NCBI RefSeq assembly: GCF_026212465.1
Contig: NC_080062.1
Span: forward strand, 2,004,001-2,068,000
Reading direction: 5' to 3'
DNA length: 64,000 bases
Source of the DNA: Amaranthus tricolor
Taxonomy: Eukaryota; Streptophyta; Magnoliopsida; Caryophyllales; Amaranthaceae
Part shown: in pieces, positions 23,936 through 34,654 of the stretch
Position numbering within the stretch: the stretch's first letter is position 1
Layout of the letters: each line of letters begins with the position of its first letter
Notes under the pieces: generated by a model
What the model was told of the DNA's origin: nothing
Databases searched by the model: none
The model's input: the letters and a program-made list of their open reading frames with translations, nothing else
Program-made: the position numbers and the translations under genes

Positions 23936-25064
23936 CGGCTTTAGGTGAGTAAGGTTGTTTTTGTATATGATGTGATGCATATTTGTTTAGCTAGGGTTTT
24001 AAGTTTTTGTGGGTCTGACTATTTGGGCTCTTTTCAAAAACTGAAAATTGGGCCATAAGTTCATTTGGATATGGTTTGGCAAGTAGCGTTCTAGCTTAGT
24101 TATTTTATTAATGATTTTAAAATTGTAAGTGATTATTTTAGCACAATACATATATTACGTGAGTATATAAATGATTTTACCATGAGACCGTCTCATTTAA
24201 AAATTTATCTTCATTTATTCGAAGAGGATAATTTTATAAAAACAGTATAATTTGGCATCATCTAACTCTTTCAAACTTTAATCATAATTTTTATGAGTGA
24301 TATTGATTATGATGATGAGATACAATTTCCTATAGATATAGAAAGGGAGAGCAAAATGATCTTATGTAATAAAAATCAAACTCATAAAGGTGGACGGTAA
24401 GTCTTTAACCACTAAGTCATAATCATTTATATTCTATATTATAATTTTCAGCATTATCTTTAAACTTTTTATGTACTTTTTGAAAATAAATTATACCATC
24501 TATATTCCTCTAATTTTGCTCAAGATTAGATTTTACCTTTCTCATTTTGTTGTGTTTTCTATTTGCTTTGATTTAAATCAAAGGGACATTTCATCATGTG
24601 TTTGGTTCTCAATTTCTCACCACATACGGATAAATTAATTTCTTTTTTTACTTGTTATAGATTTTCTTTAGCCTACATATAATAAAAAAAGACATTGATA
24701 GTTCTTTGACACATTAAAAGAGAATTATGTTTAACTTTGTAAGCAAAGAGTAAATCAAAAGGAGACATTGAAAGAAATATGGAGATAAAATTAAATAATA
24801 ATGTAAGAGTACCACCAAAAAAAATCCAAAAGTAATAAAATTAAACTAAATTCAAAGTGAGTTAAACTAATATAAAACGGAGGAAGTATGGCACAACTAC
24901 ACTTTCAAACCTACTACATACACACTACTCATGACAAGTATGAATTTTTGTATCCATGTTGACCGAGTAGCCTTACATATCCGCTCTATCGGAGTTGATT
25001 CCAACTCGAAACTCGTAAACTTTGACTAATTACACTAATAAAATGCCTTAAGAAACCTTCATAA
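23936..25064. other. Intergenic, eS7 promoter side
   Basis: The first few hundred bases upstream of the eS7 leader exon are the likely promoter; no clear TATA box was seen. The rest is AT-rich, with a Stowaway-type right end (AAAACGGAGGAAGTA, about 24,876-24,890) and no gene. Confidence 0.45.
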
Positions 25065-28000
25065 TCACTCTGTCTCAAGTGTAGTTAACCAGGACAGAAT
25101 GGCATTTGCACCTTTCTCCCATTCACAATCCAACATCATGTCATGAGCAACTCCGTCCACGCATACCGGAGTCACGCCATAGAATTCGCCAGTTTCGTCA
25201 AGTCCTTTGGCATCCTACAAGTGTATCTTTTGACGGTTATACCGATGTATATCATCATACAACAATAATAGCAATTGATAAAAAACCAAAAACAGTACCA
25301 CTATGAAATCATCTTTAGCACCCACAACAAGAACACGAACAGAAGACTCGGGTATTGAGGGAACGGGAAGGGATGCGTTTAGCTTTCTTAAATCGAACAA
25401 TGGCAGCCTTGAACTCTCCGTCATCAACTTTTGATACCTGGATTAACATTCAGAGTTGGAGATTTTAGCTACTATACATTATAAGCAGTTTAAGAAGGTA
25501 TGTGCTTGATTCGACTAGCGTTACATCGTTTGTTTGAAGCAGGAAAAACAACAAACCTTTGGACTAAGCTATCAGCCAACTGCGGTGAGAAAAATGTTTC
25601 CTTGCAAAGTGAGAGATCAGTCTGAAATGCTTTTGCTGCTAAGCTCCGAGTCACCTGGTAAAATATTGGGTATCAATCATGCGAAAGCTTAAACTATACA
25701 TCATCAAATACTGTAGGCAAAGACAAGAATGTCACCCAAATGGGTTTAATATAATGTTCACTCGTAAGTCCAAGCCAGGGAAGTTTGAAGAATAAAAAGA
25801 CAACAATGTCAAAGCCTTAATTCTAACAGATGTTTTATGAACCTAAATGTTATCTCTTGAGATTATCTACAACAATGCTTTGTTTCCATTCATTCCTGCC
25901 TACTGTCCCATGATTCGCTAATCTCCTTGCGAATCGCAAATAAAAAAAATGAAAAATAATTTTGGGCTAATCTTGGGAAAATTTGAGCGAATCGTGAATT
26001 CAAAAAGTGATTTAGCTAGCAAATTATGCTACACTGTAATCCTGCCTAAGCTACAAGATCATCGCATTAAATTAAAAGAAAGCTAATTCTCAAGAGCCTA
26101 ATGACATCTAGCCCTAACGAAGTTACAAGTGAGTTAGACATAACTTGGCAATTGGCATTAGAGTCACATTACATGGATGATGAGAGATGGAATCACTAAA
26201 ATACTAAGGGCATATTCGGTGCAAGGTAGTTGCGGGGGTAGTTGTTAGCTATCTAAGTAACTAGGTAGCTGTAGTTGTACAATTATAGTTGTTACATCGG
26301 TTAACCCCGTAAGAGAAAGCAGTACCTTGAATGCAGCTATAGGTTTGGAAAAGAGATATCTCAATACTAAGCCACTGCACAACAGAAATAACAAGATGCA
26401 AGACTTAGAATGATCAGAAAAGCTAATGGTCCAAAACATGATATGGGAAATAAAATCAATCATCACCTATTACCCGATGGAGGCACAGAGCAGACAAGTA
26501 CAGCTCCTGCAAGATCTGGGCGTGGATGGCTATTATCTAGGACCATTGGTAATTCATATTAGAAAAATAAATGAATAAAACCAACACGAGTACAAAAAAT
26601 GCATTTTCAGATCAAGAAAATTCTCTCGAGCTGTAAAGTTTGTTGGGTATTTGAAGTCGATGACATTGAAATATGCCAACCTTTCGTTCTGCTGGTGCCC
26701 GGCAGTAGCTAAGCTAGTATTATGTGCACTATAAGTGTTAGAGTATATAACATATCCTGGGGCCTCCACCAGAAGCTTAAGCTTTTGGTTGAGTTAGTTT
26801 CTTGACATAGTATCAGAGGCCAACGTGACAAGAGGTCATGAGTTCGAATCTCAACCACTCCTCAAATTCAAGAGGAATATATCGCTATGAGGAGGGCCTG
26901 CGTTGCATCCACATTTCTAGCCCAGTGGGCTCTCATGTGAGAGGGCGTGTTCGAGTATATAACATATCATGGGCCTCAACCATCAGCTTAAGCTTTTGGT
27001 TGAGTTGGTTCCTTGACAATAAGTAATAATAGAAAAAGATACGGTTCAAAAGGTAGTAATTGGTACTTTCCAGATACAAACAACCAGCACCTTCAAAGTT
27101 CAAAGAAACAACACGGCCACAACTCAGATTACAGACATCTAGATTTGAACTTTGAAATTCAGATAAATAAAGCACACAAGCAGAATATTTTCAAGGGATA
27201 GTGGGTTTAAGAAAACACATTAACACGCTAGTAAAGGATGGAAGGTAGAAAAAAACCTATCATCTCCTTATTTTTTATGCTTGATAAGTAATATTGAACA
27301 ATAAGTCCTCCAAATGAATGTCCAACCAAAACAGCCGGAGATGTAAGCTCTTTCCCGATAAAGTGTGCGATGTCTGCTGCATGAGTCTACTGCACCAGTA
27401 ATGAAAGGTTATAAGATCACTTTTAAGAAACCTTAAATAAAACATCAGTTTCACATCTTAATACACTCGGTCACTTGTGACTCGACTTTCCAAAGCTAAT
27501 AAAACATTGAAAAATGGAAAGAGGCAGGGAGGGAGAATGGGGCGGGTGATGCATTACCTGGAGAGTACCAGCAACCTTATCAGTAGGAGTATCACTTTCA
27601 CCCTGGCCAAATGCAGAAAATCATATCAGCAAGAGAAATAACAAATCAAACTTGGTGATGGACCATCATAAATTTGAGCTTGTATACAAGACACACACAA
27701 GAGGAGAGTTGACTGCACACAAACTTGATAAGGTATCATCCTAAAACTAATTGGTAACAGGAGGAGTAGCCCATCAAGCTTATATGTTAGTCAACCACTC
27801 TCTAATTATTGGATGTGGGTTGATTGTCCAACACTTATTGCATTTTATCATCTAACCCCTAGGGGTGATCATGAAACTACCTAGCTCATGAACTTCAAGA
27901 GTTCGAGTTGATAATTTATGAGCTATGCAACTGGAAAGGCTCATGATCTTTTGTTCTTGTATATAGAAATATCAATTAGGTAAGTTTTGGATAGTTCACA

Positions 28001-29063
28001 TCATACTTTTAAGGATCTCAAAATCAGCATAAGCTAGGGAATATTGAATCCGAAAAAATTCTCTTTCTTTGTGCTACACTCTCAAAGTCTCAAACCCAAA
28101 TAGTTTTGTTCAATAAGCAATCAACACCAATAACAGATTCACCAATAATACTTGACTATCTACAATACTTATAACACCATCATGTGGAACACATTACAAT
28201 TTCATATTACTTTTTTTGGGATTGGATAGCCTCTTAAGGCCAAGGGGAGGAGGGAATTGATCATTTTGTAGGCAGTGAGAATCAATCAAACCCTGTCATA
28301 AGTATGGAAGGAAAAGGCCTACCAGCTATCGCTAGGCCAACCCATGATTCTCTATACTGGATTGCTAATTAAATCTGAGTTTCCAAACACAATATTTATT
28401 TTAAGCATAAGCAATCAAATCAAAGATTTTCATACGAGACCAACGATGCCCATGAACCAAAAGACACCAATCAAAACATTCAACACATCACAAAGCTAAC
28501 ATCTTTTTAACTCCTATTGCTTATGATAGTAAAACAAATAACAATCCCCAATAGCAACAACAACTATATTTCATCACCCCGTGCCATAGCCAATAGCAAT
28601 TTTACCCAAGTTATACTCTTGTTAGCCATAACAAAGAAGTTGTTTTGATTGACTCTTGATGATACACATAAATAAAATTGCAAGAATTTGGGGGAAATTT
28701 CACCTGGGCTAACAAACTGAGAGCATAACAATCAAACCCATAATGAGCAAAAAAAGGCAACCAATGCTCAGCCCAACACCAAGCTCCATGAAAGCTTCCA
28801 TGAATGAACACAAGAGGTGGCTTGTCATTTTTTTCTTCTTGTTCTTCCCCATTTCTTTTCTCCTTTTTTTGGGAAATCACCTCCATTTTTAACCCAGATT
28901 TGAGCTCATGAAACTGACGATTTTGCCCATCTTTAAGCTGGTATGGTACTCTCATTTTATACCCAGATGAGGTAAGGATTGCTAAGGGTGTTAGTGTTGA
29001 TTTGGGGTATAATTTGAGTGTTTTTGAGAGAGGAAATGATGAGAGGCACATTGCATTTGCCAT
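25065..29063 (-). CDS. Alpha/beta hydrolase, probably plastid, 8 exons
   Basis: This is a serine hydrolase of the alpha/beta-fold superfamily; the substrate is not known. Exons on the minus strand are 29063-28704, 27602-27558, 27386-27257, 26536-26467, 26374-26326, 25654-25557, 25437-25299 and 25214-25065, all GT-AG, giving 346 residues with phase kept throughout. The first about 45 residues are rich in Ser, Thr, Leu and Lys and poor in acidic residues, like a plastid transit peptide. The oxyanion loop is FIHGSFHGAW (about 86-95), the nucleophile elbow is VGHSFGG with Ser159, the acidic residue is Asp293 or Asp294 (GAKDDFIV), and the catalytic His321 is in GVAHDMML. The triad is complete, so the gene looks functional. 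Introns hold a SMART element and a GATTCGC repeat. Confidence 0.88.
25903..26039. mobile_element. GATTCGC MITE with 9-bp target duplication
   Basis: A 137-bp element in intron 5 of the hydrolase is flanked by perfect 9-bp repeats TCCTGCCTA (25,894-25,902 and 26,040-26,048). Internal GATTCGCTAATCTCCTTGCG and GAGCGAATCGTGAATTC are part of an imperfect hairpin. A 9-bp duplication suggests MULE-type mobilisation. Relatives lie at 15,955, 19,290 and 60,234. Confidence 0.75.
26736..27018 (+). mobile_element. Complete SMART/TRIM retroelement, copy B (283 bp)
   Basis: LTR1 is 26,736-26,807 (TGTTAGAG to TTGACA) and LTR2 is 26,948-27,018 (TGTTCGAG to TTGACA). The element has a perfect 5-bp target duplication ATAAG (26,731-26,735 and 27,019-27,023). 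Right after LTR1 is a tRNA-Met-type primer-binding site (TAGTATCAGAGGCC), and just before LTR2 a purine tract GTGAGAGGGCG. There is no coding capacity. Size and structure match the very small SMART elements of plants. It lies in intron 3 of the hydrolase gene, antisense to it. Confidence 0.9.
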
Positions 29064-29156
29064 TTTTTGTGTGTGTGTGAACTGTTGAGAAGGAGAAGCT
29101 GGGAAATTGGAAATGAAGTGAAGATGTTTTGTTGTATTTAGGCTACTAGAATTATA

Positions 29157-29413
29157 CTCCCTCCTATTCAGCTCAATTGTCCCATTTGTTTTTTCACACT
29201 TGCCGAGGCAACATTTTAACTCTTAATATCTCAAATTATGCTTAATTAAAAATTATAAAAAGTTGATATTAATAATCCTTGTATTGAGACGAATCAAACA
29301 AGATCCCATATGACTATGTTTTAACTTATAGATTAAGAGTAAAATACAAATTAAGAGTGATAAGTGAATAGTGCCAAAAAAAAAATGGGACAATTCAGCT
29401 GAATAGGAGGTAG
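29157..29413. mobile_element. Stowaway MITE just upstream of the hydrolase
   Basis: A 257-bp element starts CTCCCTCCTATTCAGCT and ends AGCTGAATAGGAGGTAG, a nearly perfect terminal inverted repeat of about 28 bp, flanked by TA dinucleotides (29,155-29,156 and 29,414-29,415). It lies less than 100 bp upstream of the hydrolase start codon, so it is in the promoter or leader. Confidence 0.88.
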
Positions 29414-29908
29414 TATATCTTTTTACTTTATTTTATTTATTTTTATGTTATTACTTTATGAATTAAAAAATAATAAAGTTAAAATTGTTGCGAAAAATGG
29501 CGACAAATAAAAATATGTTACATAAAATTTTAGTTTTTTTTATAGGTTTTGTGACTTGTATTAGCCACTAAAATTTGTATTTGACTTTTAAAAAAAATTT
29601 TTGTCGATTTGTTAAATGCTTGATTGACTTGTTCTCTCTTGAACTATTGATTAGTATTAAATAAAATTTTCTTAATGGTTACTAGTGTATTTGACTTATA
29701 AAAATGAGTGTTAGAATTCAAATAATATTTATAATGCCTTCATTATGAATTTAAAATGTTAATTTAACGAAGTTAATTCAGTCTTATCTCAGTTTGAACA
29801 AGTTTCGCTTGCATTGTATTCATTTTATTGTCAATTTCTTCTCTCACGCATCTGGATCCCATTCGTTCCTATCTTCATAATATAATACCTTATCAAGCGA
29901 GAAAAGTT

Positions 29909-30178
29909 CGAAACATGTATATTTTTTTCTTCATGGAAGACTAGATCAAGGTACATGATACAATTGATGAATGAAAAACTCGAAACATGTTTCATCATGG
30001 AAAACGAAATCCAAGTACATGATACAATGGATGTATGAAAAAACCTGAAACATGTTGTTTCGTCATGGAAGACAAGATCAAGATACATGATACAGTTGAT
30101 GAATAAAATTCGAAACATGTATTTTCTTTTCGTCATTTATGACGAGATCAAGGTACATGATACAGTTGATGTATGAAT
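29909..30178 (+). repeat. Minisatellite, four units of about 65-72 bp
   Basis: Units start near 29,909, 29,981, 30,046 and 30,111 with the motif TCGAAACATGT and each contains CATGGAAGAC-like, GATCAAGGTACATGATACA and TTGATGAATGA blocks. The array lies 76 bp beyond the stop codon of the ABA4-like gene, so it may be in its 3' flank or 3'UTR. Confidence 0.85.
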
Positions 30179-30700
30179 CAAAACCACAACTTAACCAATA
30201 GATCCCCACATCTGATCAAAACACTAAAACTGAATTCCAATGGAGCAAAACAATTAGATAATGTTATCAGTATGTCTAGTTTTCTCATCAGGTTTTGATA
30301 GTGTCTTTGTGATAAAATGGCTTAGGATTCCTATAGGACAGAAAAGCAAGCACATTGAAACTAAATGTCGAGTCTTGATATCCTCCTCCAAACCATCCTG
30401 ATAAACTTGCCTGTTCACAAAGATAGGATCGTATTAGTAAAAACCAGCTCGTCGTTTAAAGCTCAATCATACCTTAGAAGGGTCGACGAGAGAAACCTGG
30501 CTGCAAATAGGTCTACTACGAGCAGATGAATCCATGCCGATGCTAATGTCATTTCACTAGAAAACATTTTTGCTATACCTTGTAGCTAGATATCGCACAC
30601 GAATTCAAAACCATGATTAACAAATTAGTTTGTGACTAAATCGATTGTTAAGGCTAATGATACTAACCTCCGGTAGCCAGTATTTAGTCGCAAACATCAA

Positions 30701-30703
30701 TCA
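30701..30703 (-). other. Premature TGA codon in ABA4-like exon 4
   Basis: On the minus strand the codons read ACC ATA TGA TTG ATG TTT. Frame on both sides gives conserved ABA4 sequence, so this is a substitution, not a frameshift. Confidence 0.85.
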
Positions 30704-30889
30704 TATGGTTTCAGGAGTCCAAGAACGGTACAAAAGATAGGCGTATAGAAGGCCTAGCACAAGGTATGGTATGCTACTTCTCATAGTCTTCTTAGTCTGC
30801 AATAACCATCCATGTTTGACATTATAGTCCCCGTCTCTTAATCGGGTTACTACTATGAATACTTCTAATAAAACGGGCTTTTACCGGCT

Positions 30890-30950
30890 ATATCAAAGCT
30901 TAAGCTGATGGTTGTAGCCCTATATTATGTCATACACACTATCAAATTGT
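30890..30950 (-). mobile_element. SMART/TRIM LTR fragment in ABA4-like intron 3
   Basis: ATCAAAGCTTAAGCTGATGG followed by TTGTAGCCCTATATTATG matches the LTR of the SMART copies in the window. No second LTR or primer site is present, so it is a solo or truncated LTR. Confidence 0.6.
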
Positions 30951-32045
30951 TATCTAGTGGTACCGTTTTTTGAAAGAAAAATGATAAATGGTAAATTGAA
31001 AAGAATTCAAAGAAGTTCAATGCTGTCAATTGAAAAAAGTTCGGAAAGTTTAGAGACGTTACAAGCTCGGCTTTTGGAGCAACGACCATAAGAGTGTAAA
31101 ATGGGAGGACAACTGCAGTTCCTAATGTAAATGCACTGCTAGCGATTTGAGTATTCGCCAACCCTGGAAACACATCAAATGTCAAGTATGAAAGTCTGAA
31201 TGTATGATGTAAAACGACCCTATACACCTCTTATATCAAGCAAACCCGAGATTTCATGATAAAGAGAAGGCTTACATGAGCAACATACTCCACAATTCTT
31301 TAGCGAAAGAATGGATTTGTCTGCTTTTGATCTAATATCAATTCTAAGGCCCCCGAGAAAACACCAACCATATTTTACCTCTGCTCTTAGCTTAGGCACT
31401 TGGTGTCCGAAAAGTTCAGTGCTTGAACCTTGAATAGACAGCACTAAACTTGGACTTGATCTCAGCTTATCATGATTTTTATGTACTTGAACGCGGCAAT
31501 CTTTCTACATCGAACAACCTTAATCGTTAAAAGGTTGAACAAGATCAAAGAAAATAACACTATAAGATTTTACTATAGCTAAGTAGTAATTAAAGTGGTT
31601 CCTAGGAACTTGATAGTAGGACATCAGATATAGGGGCGGCTAAACACCCACCTCTACTATGATTCTGTACTATTCAATATTAATAGGGTTTTTAATTGAA
31701 TGGCATGGGCTATATCCTAGACACACCCGAGCCTAGATTACCCTGGCTAGAGCGATGGTGATTGGTGAAACAAAGAAATGCATTTCGTAAATCTTCAAAC
31801 TAAAAACAAATAACATATGAACAATAAATAGAACACCTAGACTGGCTAATCATCCTTATTCACTTAAATGTTGAAGGAGCAGTTCTATACAGCATAGGAA
31901 TGAACAGGCTGATCTTACTAGAACCGAACTAAAAAGAGCTTATTAGAATTGAACTGAATTTATTGAAGTAAATGAACTTATTCGAACTGATAAGAACTAA
32001 ACTAATCTAAATCGAACTAAGATACAACATTGTTTTACAGCACAG

Positions 32046-32610
32046 TATCAAGGAACCAACTCAACTAAAAGCTCAAGCTGATGGTTGAGGTCCAATAATA
32101 TGTTACATACTCTAACACATCCCCTAACACGAGAGCCCTTAGGGCTTGGAGTGTGGGTGCTAACACAGACCCTCCTCATCCCTGGCACTAAATATTCCAC
32201 GTTAAATAATGAGTGGTTGAAATTCGAACCCGTGACCTCTTGTCACACTGTCTTCTAATACCATTTTAAGGAACCATCTCAACCAAAATTTTAAGTTGAT
32301 GTTTGAGGTCCATAATTGTAATACCCTAGATTTAGCTTGAAAAAGGATTGATAGACTACTCATACCAACAAGGTGCATCTTTTTTTCATAGGAGCCCATT
32401 TGCTAAGAACTCCACAGTTAAGCGTGCTTGGTGGGGAGCAATCTTAGGATGGGTGACCTCCTGGGAAGTGTTCCCGGGTGCGCACGAGTGAGGCCAAAGT
32501 GCGCTGGAAAGACTTGTGTTGGTTTGTGGGGCCAGTCTACAGTCTCCATGAGTAGTCACCAGCGGTCCGAGGGGCCGGGGTGTTACAATAATATCTTATA
32601 TACTCTGACA
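32046..32610 (-). mobile_element. SMART/TRIM copy C, interrupted by a Cassandra LTR
   Basis: On the minus strand there are two LTRs, at 32,117-32,046 and 32,610 to about 32,266. The latter is split by a Cassandra LTR. Perfect 5-bp duplications CACAG (32,041-32,045 and 32,611-32,615) bound the whole. The purine tract beside the left LTR and the internal block with GTCACGGGTTCGAA on the minus strand match copies A and B. Without the inserted Cassandra it is about 289 bp. It lies in intron 1 of the ABA4-like gene. Confidence 0.88.
32317..32587 (+). mobile_element. Cassandra solo LTR (5S rRNA-like promoter)
   Basis: A 271-bp LTR runs from TGTAATACCC to GGTGTTACA with a perfect 5-bp duplication ATAAT (32,312-32,316 and 32,588-32,592). 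Positions 32,405-32,482 are 5S rRNA-like (AACTCCACAGTTAAGCGTGC, TAGGATGGGTGACCTCCTGG), the hallmark of Cassandra TRIMs. There is no second LTR, so it is a solo LTR. It sits inside an LTR of SMART copy C, so it is the younger insertion. Confidence 0.93.
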
Positions 32611-33187
32611 CACAGAAATTACACTAGTTCAAATGTTAATTAAATATCTATTGCCACTATAATCAAGCATTACAAACAAGTGGATACAATATTGAACTAC
32701 TAAACTAACAGTGGATAAGAGGGAATGTTCAGCTTTTTCAACAACAGAAATGAGCATAAATTCATCAGAAACCATTCAACAGCACATATTCAAGCAATCA
32801 AATTGGAAAATTCCTAGGCTAAATCCGGCAAAATCATCTATCTCACCTACCCAAAAAGGATGAATCTAGTCCGGGTCTACCTAGGTCATGACCCATGACC
32901 AAGTCATTTTATTCAACAAAGGTGTGGAGAGATGAGTGTTTTGGCTCGTATCTTAGATTCAACTTACACGTAAAAACCCAAAATTTCAATACCAAAAGGA
33001 TTTAAAAAACCCAAATCCTAATTCCAATAACAGAACATTTGCATCCAAAATTTACACAAAAAAAAAATAATAACTGGAATAAAAATGAATAAATAAATAA
33101 ATAAATAACTGAAATAATTAAGAAATCAAAGAAAGTGGTACCTTGGGAGAGATCTAAGGATAAGCAAAGTAAGTAAGATAAGGCCAT

Positions 33188-34654
33188 ACCAGAAGAAGCA
33201 AAAGGAAAAACCACAACTTTCAATAGAAAGTAGAAACTAAAAACACCACTAATTCCAAAAGACAATGAGAATGTATAGTGAATAGTTCAAGGCAACAAAA
33301 TAGACAAATGCCCACTTACTCATTGATGATTATAGATAACTTTAATGTTGGTTTGACATCACCCATGAAAGGAAATAATGGAAGCTAGAAACCCCATTGA
33401 TGAAAGAGCAAAAAGGAGAAAACTTTGTTTTTTAAGGCATAAATATTGTATCATATCCATGTGCTTTTTTGTTGTTTTCTTTCCATATTTTTTGGCACTT
33501 TTGCCTTACTTTTGAGTCAATTTTTCAGTTTTTGAATTTCATGATTTACTCAACAATCAATGAAATTAAGAGTCATGAGTAGAATTTCAACACTAAAGAG
33601 AGTTTAAGTGGCTTCAAGTTTGGAGGTGCTCATCTTGGCTTGCAAATTTATATATTTTCATGTTTGAAGTACTTTTTTTAAAGAATTTGAAGTAGCTTAT
33701 TTTAGTCTCTAAAATTTTAATTTTCAAATTTATGAATGAGTTGTGGATCTTCAATATTTAATGCTACATAGTATGTATTTAACTTATTTTGGAATCAAAC
33801 TAGCAGTTTCGATTGAGTTGTTTTCTTAATACAGTACCGACTATCAAGTACTAACGACCTATTTATCATAGTAAATGATGGTAATGATAATAATTTGAAT
33901 TGTAAATGTTCATGAAATATGATTCCCATAATTAAAAAATTTTAATGATTTTTTTATTCGAAATTTTCCATTAACATCTACTAATACAGTTCAAATGGTA
34001 ATGAATTTTGTGACGAAAATAAGATGATTGGAGTTAAACAACTATAACCATTAAACTTGTCATTAATGATTTTCATTTCAAAATTACACTAATTTTTCAT
34101 AATTATTTCCACCATTTAATAACGACAAGCAAATGGGACATAAGTGCAATAAAAAGGTAAGTGATATGGTGTTGGTAGGATCATAAACATTGTAGTAATT
34201 TATATATGGGAGGTTCAAGGTTTAAATCTCGTTAGAATTACCTCTTCGTTGCTTTAATCTTTAGCAAAAGAAAAAACATTAAAATAAAAATTGATATCAA
34301 GTGCAGTGTTTAAGGGGAAAAACACTATCTAGAGCAACGTTTTTGGCTCTGCTACAAGCCCAACTTGGCCTGTCAATTTGGGTCAAAATCGTCGTATCAG
34401 AAAACGATTTAAATCTAAGTGAATCGTTGTCTCAGCAAACGATGACATCTTCCAATACATAGGGAGGGGATCTGGAGAAGGAGAATGTAGAAATACGTGA
34501 TATATTCAATTATATTTACTTCATGTATATTGTATATTACCTACATAAATGTTTTAAGGTTCAAAAAATAACAATATTTCTACCATCTAAATACGTTTAA
34601 AGCTCAAAATTTATGTATAGAACAAAACAGGAACTACAAACACCTAGTATGAGA
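33188..34654. other. Intergenic, ABA4-like promoter side and MAGL 3' side
   Basis: The part just right of 33,187 is the leader and promoter side of the ABA4-like gene. The rest is AT-rich DNA with no recognisable exon or bounded element. Confidence 0.45.

Larger units (their letters stand above)
30254..33187 (-). pseudogene. ABA4: ABA4-like gene (neoxanthin/ABA pathway) with one in-frame stop
   Basis: ABA4 is a plastid membrane protein needed for neoxanthin formation, upstream of abscisic acid. Exons on the minus strand are 33187-33142, 31443-31276, 31163-31063, 30796-30668, 30585-30497 and 30410-30254. Phases fit at every junction, giving 229 codons before the stop, close to the roughly 220 of Arabidopsis. 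Family blocks are clear: [95 protein letters not shown]. The only lesion is TGA at codon 137 (30,703-30,701), inside ETI-stop-LMFATKY, where a single C-to-T change from CGA (Arg) would explain it. Translation would end at 136 residues and lose the last membrane segments. Splice sites are intact, so the stop is recent, allelic, or a sequencing error. The first exon is less certain than the others. Confidence 0.85.

Noticed and set aside
32401..32490. 5S rRNA gene
   Set aside because: The 5S-like part is internal to a Cassandra LTR with its own ends and target duplication, and it lacks the 5' part of a real 5S gene.
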